Assembly: GCF_014199255.1 (NCBI RefSeq) | Contig: NZ_JACIJF010000012.1 | Span: 25,252-89,251, forward strand | DNA length: 64,000 nucleotides | Direction of reading: 5' to 3' | DNA from: Sphingomonas xinjiangensis | GTDB taxonomy: Bacteria; Pseudomonadota; Alphaproteobacteria; Sphingomonadales; Sphingomonadaceae | Shown here: piece by piece, positions 48,108 to 58,998 of the stretch | Layout of the letters: every line of letters begins with the position of its first letter | Position numbering within the stretch: position 1 is the first letter of the stretch | Program-made: the position numbers and the translations under genes | Notes under the pieces: model-generated | Seen by the model: the letters and a program-made list of their open reading frames with translations, nothing else | Told to the model about the DNA's origin: nothing | Database searches by the model: none

Positions 48108-49417
48108 TCTAACCTTATAACACAAGCGTATGGGCGGCGCGAGGAGCGCATTAATCGAACTTGGCCCTACACTCGTTAGCGCGAAGCCGCAGGCGCATTG
48201 AGGCGAGTTGGACCATCGCTAGGCTGGACGGTGTGCCAAACGGCATGATTTCTATGTTCGTGAAGGATGCCGCTGCGGGGCGATACGGCATGAATGATCC
48301 CGGGAAGCCGCTTAGGGCAAGCCGAGTTGAACATAAGTTGAGTTGCGACTGACAGCCATGCTTTGGCTCCGCGCAATGCGCCTCGATATCTCAGCCGCCT
48401 GATTTTAGCTGTTGCAGTCCGCGTTTACGAAAGGTTTGTCGGAGCCGCCTGCCCATACCATTGCTGCTCGGCTGCTCAGCGACCGGCCGGTGAAACGAGC
48501 CGAGCGGGAGCAAATACACTCGGCAACTGCAAGGTAACGTAAGAACTGGAAACTGCCGTCTGGTAAAGCTCTCGTGTCTTTGAAGAACAGTCTATTGGTT
48601 ACCCGCGCCGAAAAAATCGTGTTTTTCGCCCTTCAAAATTTTGCATTGATGCATAAGCTGTAGATGCCGGGATGATGCAAGCGACTCGGTAAACCCTCGA
48701 GGCCGCCGTCTCTGTAACCCTAGGGCCCGGCGGCCTCACCCCCTCCCGCACGAAACGGCGTTGATTCAGCGGGACGAGAACGAACTATGTCGGTCGGCCT
48801 TAGAAGGTAGATCGAAGCTATAATTGGCCCAGTTGAGAACATTAGCGGCCACGATCGCTCTCTTGCTGTGCTATGCGACATGTGCTGCGGGCCGTGGACG
48901 CCGAGCGCACGTGGCTAGTCCACCCTGGTCGATGCGAGCATGAATTAAGACCTGGCGAAACCCTGTCAGGCTGCCACTGGCACATGTGGGGTCGCAGCAC
49001 TTGCCGCTGCGAACACGTGACTCGGCGCTGTCAGGCTCTTGAAGGAGGAGAAGCTTACGTCGATGAATCCCGCGACTGCAATGGATCTCGATTAAGACGA
49101 CCGCGCCGAGGCTGAGGAACTTGCATCTTTGAGCATCGAAGCCGACAATATTGTTCCCTGCATCGGCACTAGTTTACAACTTCGAAGTTCGAGCAAAAAG
49201 TTCGGTTCACGATAGTAAGCGCACACCCTCCGTTGCGTGCCACGCAGAGTGGCTTACTTGATTTGATGATCGCTTGTGGAAACTTTCGAGGGGCGCGGTG
49301 GGCGGGCTGAAGGTGGGAAGGGCGCAGTGGGAGTCTCCAAGTGCGATCCCCTCTCAGGGTCACGACCCGTTGAGGTGCGTGGCGCGCTGTAATGAAGGCT
49401 TCGTAAGAAGATGGTGG
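48108..49417. other. Gene-free stretch, 1.3 kb
   Basis: The longest stretch with no supported gene besides those near repC. A weak hairpin GAAAAA...TTTTTC sits at 48610-48627. Nothing else recognised. Confidence 0.4.
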
Positions 49418-49540
49418 ATGAGCGGCCGATACTGGCTGACGGACTGGCAGCTGGAGCGGCTGCGGCCGTTCTTCATGCAGAGCGGGTGGTGTTCGAGGCC
49501 GGGCCGCTCACTGTCTGGTTCTTTCAGAAGTTCGGCCTTA
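49418..49540 (+). pseudogene. IS5-family transposase, N-terminal fragment
   Basis: MSGRYWLTDWQLERLRPFF and a degraded continuation match the beginning of IS5-family transposases (usual text RYWLTDAQMARLRPFFPKS). It breaks after about 40 codons. Confidence 0.65.
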
Positions 49541-49739
49541 TAATTCCGCCTGTCATTGGCACCAGGTTCGAGCACAAAGTGGGAGATCTGCTCGTCGGCG
49601 ACGTCGAGCTGGCCCAGATTACGGGCCACCGCTTGAAGCGTAGCGGGCAGTACGACTTCGCGCTGCGGAGATCGGACGCAAGCTGCTGGCCGACGCATGA
49701 CGCAGCGAGGCTGCCGGTTGTTTATGAACTTTCCCGGGG

Positions 49740-50085
49740 CCCGCGTCGTGACTGCGACTTTCTTCATAACCCCTCTCGAGGACTGGACGAACTTCAAACA
49801 TACGCGGTCAATGGGTGCTTGGGTCGGGCTGACAACGCGGCGATACCAAGCCGGCCAGGCCGACTATGATGGGCATATCCTCCGACACGGTTACAGCAAT
49901 CTGCGCGGGCTGCTCTAAGTGGCAGCGACCGTGCTGCTCGCCCGTAGCAAGTCAGAATGCGATCTGCGCAGTTGGGGCTGCGGCTGCGCGAGCGCTTCGG
50001 CTTCAAACGCGCAGCGATTGCCGTCGCGCTCAAGCTCGCCGTCATCATGCACTCGATGCTGAGCACCGACGAGCCGCTTAGAGGA
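49740..50085 (+). pseudogene. IS110-family transposase, C-terminal fragment
   Basis: FFITPLEDWTNFKHTRSMGA, WVGLTTRRYQAGQADYDGHI and LRHGYSNLRGLL, then after a stop and frameshift LGLRLRERFGFKRAAIAVAL and KLAVIMHSML. This is the transposase IS116/IS110/IS902 C-terminal domain in proper order. A TAA at 49916 and a frameshift inactivate it. Confidence 0.82.
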
Positions 50086-50500
50086 ACGCAAGCTCCAGCC
50101 TGCTACCCAGCTCGTCAGCGCCGCAACGCGCGCGAGACGTACTGCAGGCAGCTAGGCGGGCTCCTCCTGCGCCATTCGTTGCCCCCCTTGGCTAAGCGCT
50201 TTCTAAGTGCGTCATGAACATTGGAAGAGCCGCCCGCGGAGCCCTATTATGCGTCGGCACATGCCGATGCTCCAACGGCAACTCATAAAATCCCTCGCAG
50301 CCGACGCTATCAGACGACGTACGACAGCATCTGAGTGCCGCTTTAGATCCGTTGAACGGCATCGTTGGGCGCTTAGCTGCAACCCTACATTCCGGAGCAG
50401 GTGGCGCGGCTGCCTCATGGATCATCAATGCTTGGTAAGCGTTGATGGCCCGTTACAGGCATGTCATGCGTTAGCATGAGCTACTGGGCGCTCGTGAGCG
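50086..50500. other. Gene-free stretch, 415 bp
   Basis: A short GC-rich inverted repeat (GGCGCTC...GAGCGCT, about 50488-50503) touches the end of galU and may be its terminator. No gene. Confidence 0.4.
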
Positions 50501-51361
50501 CTAAACCGTCTCCAGAAAAGCTTTCACCGAGGGCCCAATATCGGCCCGCTCCAGCGCAACTGCGATGGTCGCCTGGACAAACCCGGCTTTGTCGCCGCAG
50601 TCGTAGCGCGTGCCCGCGAAGGTCACCCCACGGAACGCCTGCTCGCCTATCATCTCCGCCATCGCGTCGGTAAGCTGGATCTCGCCTCCTGCACCGACCC
50701 TCTGCCCTTCGAGTATACGCATTACGTCAGGCTGAAGGATGTAGCGGCCGATGACAGACAGGTTTGACGGCGCCGTACCCAAGCGCGGCTTCTCAACTAG
50801 GCCTTTCACTTCAGTAAGCGCGCCGTCGCGCTCACCAGGCGTGATAATGCCGTAGCGATGAGTCTGATCGTCAGGAACCTCCTCGGCGCAGATCAGATTC
50901 CCGCCCTTGCGATTGTAGACTTCGACCATCTGCTTAAGACAACCCGGCTTTCCGACCATGAAATCGTCTGCAAGCAGAACTGCGAACGGTTCGTCACCAA
51001 CGATGTCGCGTGCACACCAGACGGCGTGGCCGAGGCCCAATGGCTCCTGCTGACGGACATACGCGACGGCGCCGGGCTTGAGCCGGGTACCATCAAGTAT
51101 GTCGAGCGGTTTGCCCCGCGAGGTCATCGTGGTCTCAAGCTCGAAGGCGATGTCGAAATGGTCCTCGATCGCGGACTTCCCGCGCCCTGTAACGAAGATC
51201 ATTTGCTCGATTCCTGCCTCCAGCGCCTCCTCAACTGCGTACTGGATCAGCGGGCGGTCAACGACGGGGAGCATCTCCTTTGGAAGCGCCTTGGTGGCCG
51301 GCAAAAATCGCGTGCCTAGGCCCCCTACCGGAAACACAGCTTTGCGCAGCGGCTTGATCAT
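50501..51361 (-). CDS. galU: UTP--glucose-1-phosphate uridylyltransferase
   Basis: 286 aa, full length. It makes UDP-glucose from UTP and glucose-1-phosphate. Nucleotide-binding signature VFPVGGLGTRFLPATKALPKEM at 9-30 (split here as VFPVGGLGTRF and LPATKALPKEM), PLIQYAVEEA, LGLGHAVWCA, LLADDFMVG with the metal-binding Asp, and the closing GEIQLTDAM and RYDCGDKAGF are all intact. AAGGAG lies 5 nt before the ATG. With pgm at 27.3 kb it supplies sugar nucleotide for glucan or exopolysaccharide synthesis. It stands alone. Confidence 0.97.
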   Translation of the reverse strand: MIKPLRKAVFPVGGLGTRFLPATKALPKEMLPVVDRPLIQYAVEEALEAGIEQMIFVTGRGKSAIEDHFDIAFELETTMTSRGKPLDILDGTRLKPGAVAYVRQQEPLGLGHAVWCARDIVGDEPFAVLLADDFMVGKPGCLKQMVEVYNRKGGNLICAEEVPDDQTHRYGIITPGERDGALTEVKGLVEKPRLGTAPSNLSVIGRYILQPDVMRILEGQRVGAGGEIQLTDAMAEMIGEQAFRGVTFAGTRYDCGDKAGFVQATIAVALERADIGPSVKAFLETV

Positions 51362-51489
51362 GGATGCTCCTTCTCACTCTCGCGCCATTTGCCGGTTCGG
51401 CGCCGCGCAATCAAGTGGATGATGATCTTGCTTGCACCCTGAATAAATGCGCCGGTTGACGCTCCTTCGGATGCGAGCGATGACGCGGA

Positions 51490-52085
51490 GTGTGACGCAC
51501 GTTGTCGGATGCTGTCATCTGTCCAGCCTGGATGAGCAGAGCCATGATGAGCCATTTTGGAAAGGGTTCGTTGCAGCTTTCCTCGCTTGGGCCCCGCTCT
51601 GCTATTCACTGCTCTTTGGGCCCGCCTTGCCGCCTGTTGAGCTATACGCTCCTTCTGTCCGCTTGCGTCCCTGACGCCTCTGGCTGCTGCCGGGCTTTGG
51701 GTCGAGGCAGCAGCCAGAGCTCTGTGATCCTCTTGTCGCGTCAGCAGCGCCCAGACCATGCGCGCCATCTTGTCGGTGAGCGCGACCGGGACGAGCATGG
51801 GGGGCTTGACTTGAAATCTTCGCTCCAGCCACGATCCAACAGGCGCGCCGTGGCGATACGCCTGCCGTTTCAACGAGCTGCCGCCGATGAAGAGCCGCCT
51901 CGCAACGGTGCGCGGTCCCATCTTAGAGTTGCTGCCTAGGCGCTCCTTGCGACCGGTTGAGCTCTCCCGCGGGGCAAGCCCCGCCGAGCGGCAACGTCTC
52001 GGCTCTGGCGAACGTCTCCCACAGGCGGAGCCAGTGCGATGATTGAAGTGGCGGCGATCGAGCCGATCGGGTGGGTGAGCGCGCC
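51490..52085 (-). pseudogene. IS110/IS1111-like transposase fragment
   Basis: On the minus strand HPIGSIAATSI near 52050, then after a frameshift GLAPRESSTGRKERLGSNSK near 51980, RRLFIGGSSLKRQAYRHG, WLERRFQVKPP and VALTDKMARMVWALLTRQED near 51740. This is the C-terminal domain of an IS110-like element different from the one at 49.7 kb. The remaining sequence to about 51490 (YSSTGGKAGP in another frame) is a Lys/Arg-rich decayed tail. No N-terminal DEDD domain. Confidence 0.78.
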
Positions 52086-52087
52086 GA

Positions 52088-52490
52088 GGCTTGGCCGCCG
52101 TCGCAGGCGAGATTAAATCCTTAGCGGGAGACGCGGCGCGGGCAAGCGAGCGCATAGCAGGCCTGCTCACCGGCATCCGCGACAGCGTCGAGCGCGTCTG
52201 CGAGGACATCGAGCGGACTGGCGAGGCGGTTCGCGACATTTCCGAGGCGGCGGCCGGCATCCCAGGCGGTTGATGACGGGCGCGGCTTTTCAAGCATTAT
52301 CGAAGCGAGCGCGATCCGCGCCGAGGAGAGTGCTGACCGCATCGAGCAGCAAGCCGGACGAGTGGCCTTCTCCATTGTCGCGGCTATTTCGCTGTCAACG
52401 CAGGTCCGTCAGAGTGCGACCGAACTGTTCGTTGGCGTGCGTGATTTTCGCCAATCGACGGAGCAGTTCGTCGGGCACCTTGGCGGTTAA
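52088..52490 (+). pseudogene. Methyl-accepting chemotaxis protein, C-terminal fragment
   Basis: VAGEIKSLAGDAARASERIA is the standard MCP signalling-domain stretch, followed by a helical TGIRDSVERVCEDIERTGEA. A frameshift near 52265 then gives FSSIIEASAIRAEESADRIE and TQVRQSATELFVGVRDFRQS, ending at the TAA 52488-52490. The sensor half and the hairpin tip are missing, cut off by the neighbouring IS110 remnant. Confidence 0.7.
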
Positions 52491-53568
52491 AGGATTATGT
52501 CCTTTGTGGCGAGTGCAGCGACGCCGCGCCGGGCCATGTCACGGTTGTGGGCGATTGGGGAGGTCAGAGCCGGAGTGTTGGGACACAATCAGGCATTCGC
52601 ACATACCTGCGGGCGTGTGTGTCAGAAATCTCGTCCAGAACGCGAGCTTTCGGATTGGCAACTTGCCTCGGCTACGGTCGCCGTTGTGCCGACGACGGAC
52701 TTCTAAACGCCTACCTTCCATTGTCGCGATAGTTACTGACTTCAGGACGTCCCGTATATATCGCTCTTTCTCAACGCCGGCAATCACTGACGATTTGGCT
52801 CCTTGAAGTGCTTCGTCCATGGTAGCCTTGTCGCGCAATACGTAGCATACAGGAAGAGGGCAGGATTTCTCCTGCCCTTGGTTGTTCTCACCTTCGTCCG
52901 TCTATGCTCCATTACGTTGCCGGACGTTCACTTTCTGATGGTGTTGTTTGATCCTGGCCGCAAACTGATCCGGCGCTTTTGGGCACTAACACCACCATAA
53001 GCAGCATGAGCTTTTCAGGATCGGAACCAACGACCCCGGAGTTGCAACGCACTTGCCCAAACACGATAAAACGATAACGTTACAATAACGGTTAACTACG
53101 CTGGCCACGGTTGGTTCCGGCTACTTTGTCGGCTTTAGAGAAGGCGCGGGTGTATGCCACGCACTCAATCAACGTAGGCTTGGCAACCGGTCAGGTCCTT
53201 AGGACAGATGTCGGCCTCAAGCTGCGCCGTGTAGCGAAAGTGCTGACTTCCGAGCGTCTCGTATGTCGCTGATTTTGCGACAGTGACATGCCTGAATTTG
53301 GATGCATAAGGTCGCTCAATTGATATCCGGGATGTCTAGCTTTCGTCTGCTGAACTTCGAGTTGGAGCGGAGCGGCACCCTAAATTCTACGGCGCAACTC
53401 GACCAGCATGTCGATGTCGCATTGCGACACGCCGAAAAAGGGCGAAGTATATGCGCGCTATATGCGATTCACCTGAATCGATCTCGAATTGCTACGAGCC
53501 ATGGGCCTAATCGCTGACCCACGAAGGCTTCTCCAATCATGGATTGAAGCCACTCCGCAGGATTGAAA
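52491..53568. other. Largely gene-free stretch before the kdp operon
   Basis: A minus-strand frame 52539-52820 (93 codons, AAGG before its ATG, start MDEALQGAKSSVIAGVEKER) is a weak gene candidate. The last 500 bp should contain the kdp promoter and KdpE site, which I cannot place. Confidence 0.35.
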
Positions 53569-54438
53569 ATGAAGCTTTTCCGGTCGACCACGGCGCTCGC
53601 GCTTCTCGCGCTGCCGGGTCTCGCACAGGCGCAGTCGACGTCCGAGGACAACCCCCCGCCCGAGAGCGTGCAGCCAGCTGTGACCGTCAGCGGTGCGGCC
53701 TCGATCGCGTCGGACTATCGCTTCCGCGGCGTCTCCCAGTCCGACCAGGAGATGGCGGTGCAGGGCGGGATCACCGTTGCGCACGACAGCGGCTTCTATG
53801 TCGGGGCGTGGGGCTCGAACCTCGCGGGTTGGGGCACGTTCGGCGGCGCCAACATGGAGCTCGACCTGATCGGCGGCTACAAGGCGCAGCTTGCCGACAA
53901 TGCGACGCTGGACGTCGGGCTCACCTGGTACATGTACCCCGGCGGCTCGGACAAGACCGACTTCGCCGAGCCCTATGTCAAGCTGACCGGCACCGCCGGG
54001 CCGACGGCGCTGACCGCAGGCGTGGCGTACGCGCCCAAGCAGGAGGCGCTCGGCCGCTGGTACAACACCGGCACCGATGCCGCAGCTGGCGTCTACAATA
54101 ACCCCGGCGCCATGGACGACAACCTCTATCTGTGGGGTGATGCCGCAGCCGGGATCGCGGGCACGCCGTTCACCGCCAAGGCGCATATCGGCCACAGCTC
54201 CGCCCAGGACGGGCTCGGCCCCAACGCCACCGCCCTCGCGCCGACCGGCGAGTATTGGGACTGGTCGCTGGGTGCGGACGCGACCTGGCGCAACCTGACC
54301 TTCAACGTCTCGTACGTCGACACCGACATTTCGAGCCGTGAGGCCACCTATCTGCGGCCGAGCTTCAGCAAGGGCCAGGACGGCAGCGGCAACATTGCCG
54401 GCGGCACCGTGGTCGCCTCGCTCACCGCGGCCTTCTGA
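53569..54438 (+). CDS. TorF-family putative porin (Gcw_chp domain)
   Basis: 289 aa. Signal peptide MKLFRSTTALALLALPGLAQ, then the family start VSGAASIASDYRFRGVSQSD and repeated amphipathic strands (FYVGAWGSNLAGWG, MELDLIGGYKAQL, WYMYPGG, WDWSLGADATWRNLTFNVSY), ending in the C-terminal aromatic TAAF. This matches the TIGR02001/Gcw_chp outer-membrane family. GCAGGA precedes the ATG at 53569. It lies 13 bp before a 27-aa peptide gene and heads the kdp transcript, so it may let potassium or another solute across the outer membrane under potassium limitation. Confidence 0.9.
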   Translation: MKLFRSTTALALLALPGLAQAQSTSEDNPPPESVQPAVTVSGAASIASDYRFRGVSQSDQEMAVQGGITVAHDSGFYVGAWGSNLAGWGTFGGANMELDLIGGYKAQLADNATLDVGLTWYMYPGGSDKTDFAEPYVKLTGTAGPTALTAGVAYAPKQEALGRWYNTGTDAAAGVYNNPGAMDDNLYLWGDAAAGIAGTPFTAKAHIGHSSAQDGLGPNATALAPTGEYWDWSLGADATWRNLTFNVSYVDTDISSREATYLRPSFSKGQDGSGNIAGGTVVASLTAAF

Positions 54439-54451
54439 GGGAAGCAAGCTG

Positions 54452-54535
54452 ATGGAAGACCTGCTCTGGATCCTCGTTCTGGTCGGGCTGGTGGCGGCGA
54501 CGCTCGCCTATGTCCGGCTGTGCGACAATGCTTGA
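54452..54535 (+). CDS. 27-aa membrane peptide between the porin and kdpF
   Basis: MEDLLWILVLVGLVAATLAY ending VRLCDNA, stop TGA at 54533-54535. One membrane helix with acidic N-terminus and a Cys near the end. GGGAAG lies upstream of the ATG. It is similar in size and form to KdpF (29 aa) but a different sequence, and lies 23 bp before it. It may be an additional small subunit of the Kdp complex. Confidence 0.6.
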   Translation: MEDLLWILVLVGLVAATLAYVRLCDNA

Positions 54536-54558
54536 ACTTTGGCCATGAGGTGAATGCG

Positions 54559-54648
54559 ATGATCCTCGACCTCTGGCTCGCCGCGATCACCGCGCTCGGG
54601 CTCCTTGTCTATCTGGTGGCGGTGCTGATCCGCCCCGAACGCTTCTGA
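54559..54648 (+). CDS. kdpF: Potassium-transporting ATPase subunit F
   Basis: 29 aa: [29 protein letters not shown]. One membrane helix ending in the RPE(R/K)F motif that marks KdpF, the small lipid-like stabiliser of KdpABC. GAGG lies 8 nt before the ATG. KdpA starts 13 bp later. Confidence 0.88.
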   Translation: MILDLWLAAITALGLLVYLVAVLIRPERF

Positions 54649-54661
54649 AGGAGGCGGATCC

Positions 54662-56365
54662 ATGACATCCCAGGGCTGGTTCCTGATCCTCGGCTTTGTT
54701 GCCATCCTGCTCGCACTGACCAAGCCTGTCGGCGCGTGGCTGTTCGCACTGTACCAGGGGCGGCGCACGCCGCTCCACCTCGTGCTCGGGCCAGTCGAGC
54801 GCGGCTTCTACGCGCTCGCTGGCATCGATCCCAATCAGGAACAGGGGTGGCGCCGCTATGCGCTGCACATGCTGCTGTTCAACACGGCGCTCCTGGCCTT
54901 CACCTATGCAGTGCTGCGCCTGCAGGGCGTGCTGCCGGGCAATCCGCAGGGGCTGGCGGGGCTGTCGCCCCATTTGGCGTTCAATACCGCGATCAGCTTC
55001 ACCACCAACACCAACTGGCAGAGTTATGGCGGGGAATCGACCATGTCGAACCTCAGCCAGATGCTGGGCCTCACCATCCACAACTTCCTGTCGGCCGCGA
55101 CCGGCATCGCCCTCGCGTTCGCGCTGTTCCGCGGCTTTGCGCGTCGTGAGGTCAAGGCGATCGGCAACTTCTGGGCCGACGTCACGCGCATCACGCTCTA
55201 CCTGCTGCTGCCGGCCTGCATCGTCTGCACGCTGTTCCTGATCGGAAGCGGCGTGCCGCAGACGCTGGCAGGCGTGGTCAACGTCACCACGCTGGAGGGC
55301 GCTTCGCAGTCGATCCTGCTCGGGCCGGTCGCTTCGCAGGAAGCGATCAAGATGCTCGGCACCAACGGTGGCGGCTTCTTCAACGCCAACTCCGCGCATC
55401 CGTTCGAGAACCCGACCGCGCTCACCAACCTGGTGCAGATGCTGTCGATCTTCGTGATCGGCTTCGGCCTCACCTGGACGTTCGGCAAGGCGGTGGGCAA
55501 CACCCGCCAGGGCTGGGCGATCCTGTCGGCAATGGTGATCCTGTTCCTTGCCGGTGTCACCGTCACCTATGCCCAAGAAGCCGCAGGCAACCCGGTGCTG
55601 CACCAGCTGGGTGTCGCGAGCGGCAACATGGAGGGCAAGGAAGTCCGCTTCGGCATTGCCGCCAGCGCGCTCTTCTCGGTCGTCACCACCGCGGCTTCGT
55701 GCGGCGCCGTCAATTCGATGCACGACAGCTTCACGGCGCTCGGCGGCATGATCCCGCTGTTCAACATGCAGTTGAGTGAGGTCGTGATCGGCGGCGTCGG
55801 TGCCGGCATCTACGGCTTCCTGCTGTTCGCAATCCTAGCGGTGTTCGTCGCCGGACTGATGGTCGGTCGCACGCCCGAATACGTCGGCAAGAAGATCGAA
55901 AGTCGCGAGGTGAAGCTTGCCGTGCTCGCCATCGCCGTGCTGCCGCTGATGATCCTGAGCCTCACCGCGTTGTCGAGCTTGATGGAGCAGGGGCTGGCCG
56001 GACCACTTAACAAGGGCCCGCATGGCTTTTCGGAGATCCTCTACGCCTTCACGTCGGCGGTCGCGAACAACGGTTCGGCCTTTGCGGGCCTGACCGCCAA
56101 CACCCCCTGGTACAATGGGCTACTGGGCGTCGCGATGTGGGCCGGCCGCTTCTTCCTCATCGTGCCGATGCTGGCGATCGCCGGTGGCCTTGCTGCCAAG
56201 AAGCGCACGCCAGAGAGCGCCGGCTCCTTTCCAACCACGGGCGGCCTGTGGGTCGGCCTGCTCGTCGGCATCGTGCTGATCGTCGGCGGCCTCACCTTTC
56301 TGCCAGGCCTCGCGCTTGGTCCCATCGCCGATCATCTCGCGATGATCCGCGGCCAAACCTTCTGA
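54662..56365 (+). CDS. kdpA: Potassium-transporting ATPase, potassium-binding subunit A
   Basis: 567 aa, normal length. About ten membrane segments and four selectivity-filter loops: [47 protein letters not shown] and [11 protein letters not shown]. KdpA forms the potassium pathway of the high-affinity inner-membrane pump. GGAGG precedes the ATG by 7 nt. All four filter loops look intact. Confidence 0.98.
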   Translation: MTSQGWFLILGFVAILLALTKPVGAWLFALYQGRRTPLHLVLGPVERGFYALAGIDPNQEQGWRRYALHMLLFNTALLAFTYAVLRLQGVLPGNPQGLAGLSPHLAFNTAISFTTNTNWQSYGGESTMSNLSQMLGLTIHNFLSAATGIALAFALFRGFARREVKAIGNFWADVTRITLYLLLPACIVCTLFLIGSGVPQTLAGVVNVTTLEGASQSILLGPVASQEAIKMLGTNGGGFFNANSAHPFENPTALTNLVQMLSIFVIGFGLTWTFGKAVGNTRQGWAILSAMVILFLAGVTVTYAQEAAGNPVLHQLGVASGNMEGKEVRFGIAASALFSVVTTAASCGAVNSMHDSFTALGGMIPLFNMQLSEVVIGGVGAGIYGFLLFAILAVFVAGLMVGRTPEYVGKKIESREVKLAVLAIAVLPLMILSLTALSSLMEQGLAGPLNKGPHGFSEILYAFTSAVANNGSAFAGLTANTPWYNGLLGVAMWAGRFFLIVPMLAIAGGLAAKKRTPESAGSFPTTGGLWVGLLVGIVLIVGGLTFLPGLALGPIADHLAMIRGQTF

Positions 56366-56376
56366 CGGGGGCCGAA

Positions 56377-58413
56377 ATGGCAAACACCCAAGGCAAGAGC
56401 CTGTTCACGGCCGACCTCGTCGTGCCCGCGTTCAAGGCATCGTTCGTCAAGCTCAACCCTGCGGAGCTGATCCGCAATCCTGTTATGTTTGTCACCGCGG
56501 TCGTCGCGGCGCTAATGACCGTCCTGCTCGTGATCGGCCAGGACGATCTTTCCACGGGCTTTAAACTGCAGCTGGCGGTGTGGCTCTGGCTGACCGTCCT
56601 GTTCGGCACCTTCGCCGAGGCGCTGGCGGAAGGGCGCGGCAAGGCGCAGGCCGCGTCGCTTCGCGCCGCCAAGGCGGATCTCACCGCCAAGCGGCTGAAG
56701 GGCGACGGCCGTCAATATGACAATGTTCCCGCCAGCGCACTCAGGGTCGGCGACATCGTGCTGGTCGAGAGCAACGACCTTATCCCGTCGGACGGCGAAG
56801 TGGTCTCGGGCGTGGCGTCGGTCAACGAAGCGGCGATCACCGGCGAAAGCGCGCCGGTGATCCGCGAGGCCGGCGGCGACCGCTCGGCGGTGACCGCGGG
56901 CACGCGCGTCATCTCCGACGAGATTCGCGTCAAGGTGACGGTGGAGCCCGGCAAGGGTTTCCTCGACCGCATGATCGCACTGGTCGAAGGTGCCGAGCGC
57001 CAGAAGACGCCCAACGAGATCGCGCTGACGCTGCTGCTTGTCGGCCTCACGATCATCTTCCTGATCGCGGTGGGCACCATTCCGGGCTTCGCCAGCTATG
57101 CCGGCGGCTCGATCCCCGTAGCGATCCTGGCGGCGCTGCTCATCACGCTGATCCCGACGACCATTGCCGCGCTGCTCTCGGCGATCGGCATTGCGGGCAT
57201 GGACCGGCTGGTGCGCTTCAACGTGCTCGCCAAGTCTGGCCGCGCGGTCGAAGCCGCGGGCGACATCGACGTGCTGCTGCTCGACAAGACCGGCACCATC
57301 ACCGTCGGCGACCGCGCCGCGAGCGAGTTCCGCGCGGTCAACGGCGTCAACATCCGGGAGCTGGCGGAAGCAGCTCTGGTCGCCAGCCTTGCCGACGAGA
57401 CACCCGAAGGCCGCTCGGTGGTGGTGCTGGCGCGCGAGAAGTTCGGCGTCACCCGGAGCGAACTCCCGGCTGGTGCCGAGATCATCCCCTTCACCGCCCA
57501 GACCCGCGTCTCGGGCGTGAAGGTCGGGGGCACGCTGATCCAGAAGGGCGCCGTGGACTCGATCCTGCGCGCCAATCCGGGCGTGGGCGAAATGGCGGCG
57601 GCGACCGAACTGCGCCGCATCACTGACGAGATCGCCCGCGCCGGCGGCACGCCGCTGGCCGTGGCGCAGGATGGCCGCCTGCTCGGCGCCATCTTCCTCA
57701 AGGACGTGGTCAAGGCCGGCATCCGCGAACGCTTCGGCGAGCTGCGCGCCATGGGCATTCGCACGGTGATGATCACCGGCGACAATCCGCTGACTGCCGC
57801 TGCCATCGCGGCCGAGGCGGGCGTCGACGACTTCCTCGCCCAGGCGACCCCGGAGGACAAGCTGGACCTGATCCGCAAGGAGAAGACTGGCGGCAAGCTG
57901 GTCGCGATGTGCGGCGACGGCACCAACGACGCACCGGCGCTGGCCCAGGCCGACGTGGGCGTGGCGATGAACACCGGCACCCAGGCGGCGCGCGAAGCCG
58001 GCAACATGGTCGACCTCGACAGCGATCCGACCAAGCTGATCGAGGTGGTGGGTCTCGGCAAGCAGCTGCTGATGACCCGCGGTGCGCTCACCACCTTCTC
58101 GGTGGCGAACGACGTGGCTAAATATTTCGCCATCATCCCGGCGATGTTCGTGACGCTCTACCCCAGCCTTGGCGTGCTCAACGTGATGGGCCTCGGCTCG
58201 CCTGAATCGGCGATCCTGTCGGCAATCATGTTCAATGCGATCATCATCCCGATGCTGGTGCCGCTCGCGCTTCGCGGCGTGGCCTACAAGCCGATGGGTG
58301 CGGGGCCGCTGCTCGCCCGCAACCTCGCCATCTATGGCCTGGGCGGCCTCATCGCCCCGTTCGTTTGCATCAAGATCATTGATCTTGTCGTCGGCGGGCT
58401 CGGTCTCGCGTAA
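56377..58413 (+). CDS. kdpB: Potassium-transporting P-type ATPase, ATP-binding subunit B
   Basis: 678 aa. P-type ATPase with phosphorylation site Asp303 in DKTGTIT, actuator TGESAPVI, hinge [18 protein letters not shown] and [14 protein letters not shown]. It couples ATP hydrolysis to potassium uptake by KdpA. The ATG at 56377 ([11 protein letters not shown]) gives the family N-terminus and lies 11 bp after kdpA; the longer in-frame reading from 56137 is only kdpA in another phase. Confidence 0.98.
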   Translation: MANTQGKSLFTADLVVPAFKASFVKLNPAELIRNPVMFVTAVVAALMTVLLVIGQDDLSTGFKLQLAVWLWLTVLFGTFAEALAEGRGKAQAASLRAAKADLTAKRLKGDGRQYDNVPASALRVGDIVLVESNDLIPSDGEVVSGVASVNEAAITGESAPVIREAGGDRSAVTAGTRVISDEIRVKVTVEPGKGFLDRMIALVEGAERQKTPNEIALTLLLVGLTIIFLIAVGTIPGFASYAGGSIPVAILAALLITLIPTTIAALLSAIGIAGMDRLVRFNVLAKSGRAVEAAGDIDVLLLDKTGTITVGDRAASEFRAVNGVNIRELAEAALVASLADETPEGRSVVVLAREKFGVTRSELPAGAEIIPFTAQTRVSGVKVGGTLIQKGAVDSILRANPGVGEMAAATELRRITDEIARAGGTPLAVAQDGRLLGAIFLKDVVKAGIRERFGELRAMGIRTVMITGDNPLTAAAIAAEAGVDDFLAQATPEDKLDLIRKEKTGGKLVAMCGDGTNDAPALAQADVGVAMNTGTQAAREAGNMVDLDSDPTKLIEVVGLGKQLLMTRGALTTFSVANDVAKYFAIIPAMFVTLYPSLGVLNVMGLGSPESAILSAIMFNAIIIPMLVPLALRGVAYKPMGAGPLLARNLAIYGLGGLIAPFVCIKIIDLVVGGLGLA

Positions 58414-58425
58414 AGGAACTCGGAT

Positions 58426-58998
58426 ATGGGCAATGACTTCACCTCGGCACTGCGCCCCGCGATCGTCATGACGATCCTGTTCGCCGTGCTTCTTGGTCTC
58501 GCCTATCCGCTGGCGATGACTGGCGTCGGGCAGGCGCTGTTCCCCGCACAAGCCAACGGCAGCCTGGTGCGCGACGCCTCGGGCACGGTGATAGGTTCGA
58601 CCGTCGTCGGTCAGGCCTTCACCTCGGACCGCTATTTCCAGACCCGTCCTTCGGCGGCCGGCCACGGCTATGACGGGCTCGCTTCCTCGGGCTCGAACCT
58701 CGGGCCGACCGCCCAGGCGCTGGTCGATCGCGTCAAGTCGGACATCGAGAAGCGCCGCGCCGAAGGGGTGACGGACCTGGTTCCGGCTGACCTGGCCACC
58801 GCCAGCGGATCGGGCCTCGACCCGGACCTTTCGCTGGCGGCAGCGCTAGCTCAGGCGGCGCGGGTCGCACGTGTCCGCGGGTTGCCTGAGGCCCGCGTGC
58901 GGGCGCTGGTCACCCACCATCTTGAGGGCTCGATCTTCGGCGAGCCGCACGTCAACGTCCTCGCGCTCAACCGCGCGCTGGACGCATCTGGGCGCTGA
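58426..58998 (+). CDS. kdpC: Potassium-transporting ATPase subunit C
   Basis: 190 aa. One N-terminal membrane helix (PAIVMTILFAVLLGLAYPLA) and the periplasmic domain with SLVRDASGTVIGSTVVGQAF, YFQTRPSAAGHGYDGLASSG and VRALVTHHLEGSIFGEPHVN. KdpC supports ATP binding and assembly of the pump. AAGGA lies upstream of the ATG. Its stop TGA shares one base with the kdpD ATG. Confidence 0.97.
   Translation: MGNDFTSALRPAIVMTILFAVLLGLAYPLAMTGVGQALFPAQANGSLVRDASGTVIGSTVVGQAFTSDRYFQTRPSAAGHGYDGLASSGSNLGPTAQALVDRVKSDIEKRRAEGVTDLVPADLATASGSGLDPDLSLAAALAQAARVARVRGLPEARVRALVTHHLEGSIFGEPHVNVLALNRALDASGR

Noticed and set aside
52539..52820. 93-codon minus-strand frame with AAGG before its ATG
   Set aside because: The N-terminus is plausible but the second half is not; left as a weak candidate in the gene-free entry.
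56512..58665. 717-codon minus-strand frame across kdpB and kdpC
   Set aside because: Antisense shadow of kdpB, rich in His/Arg/Asp without a known fold.
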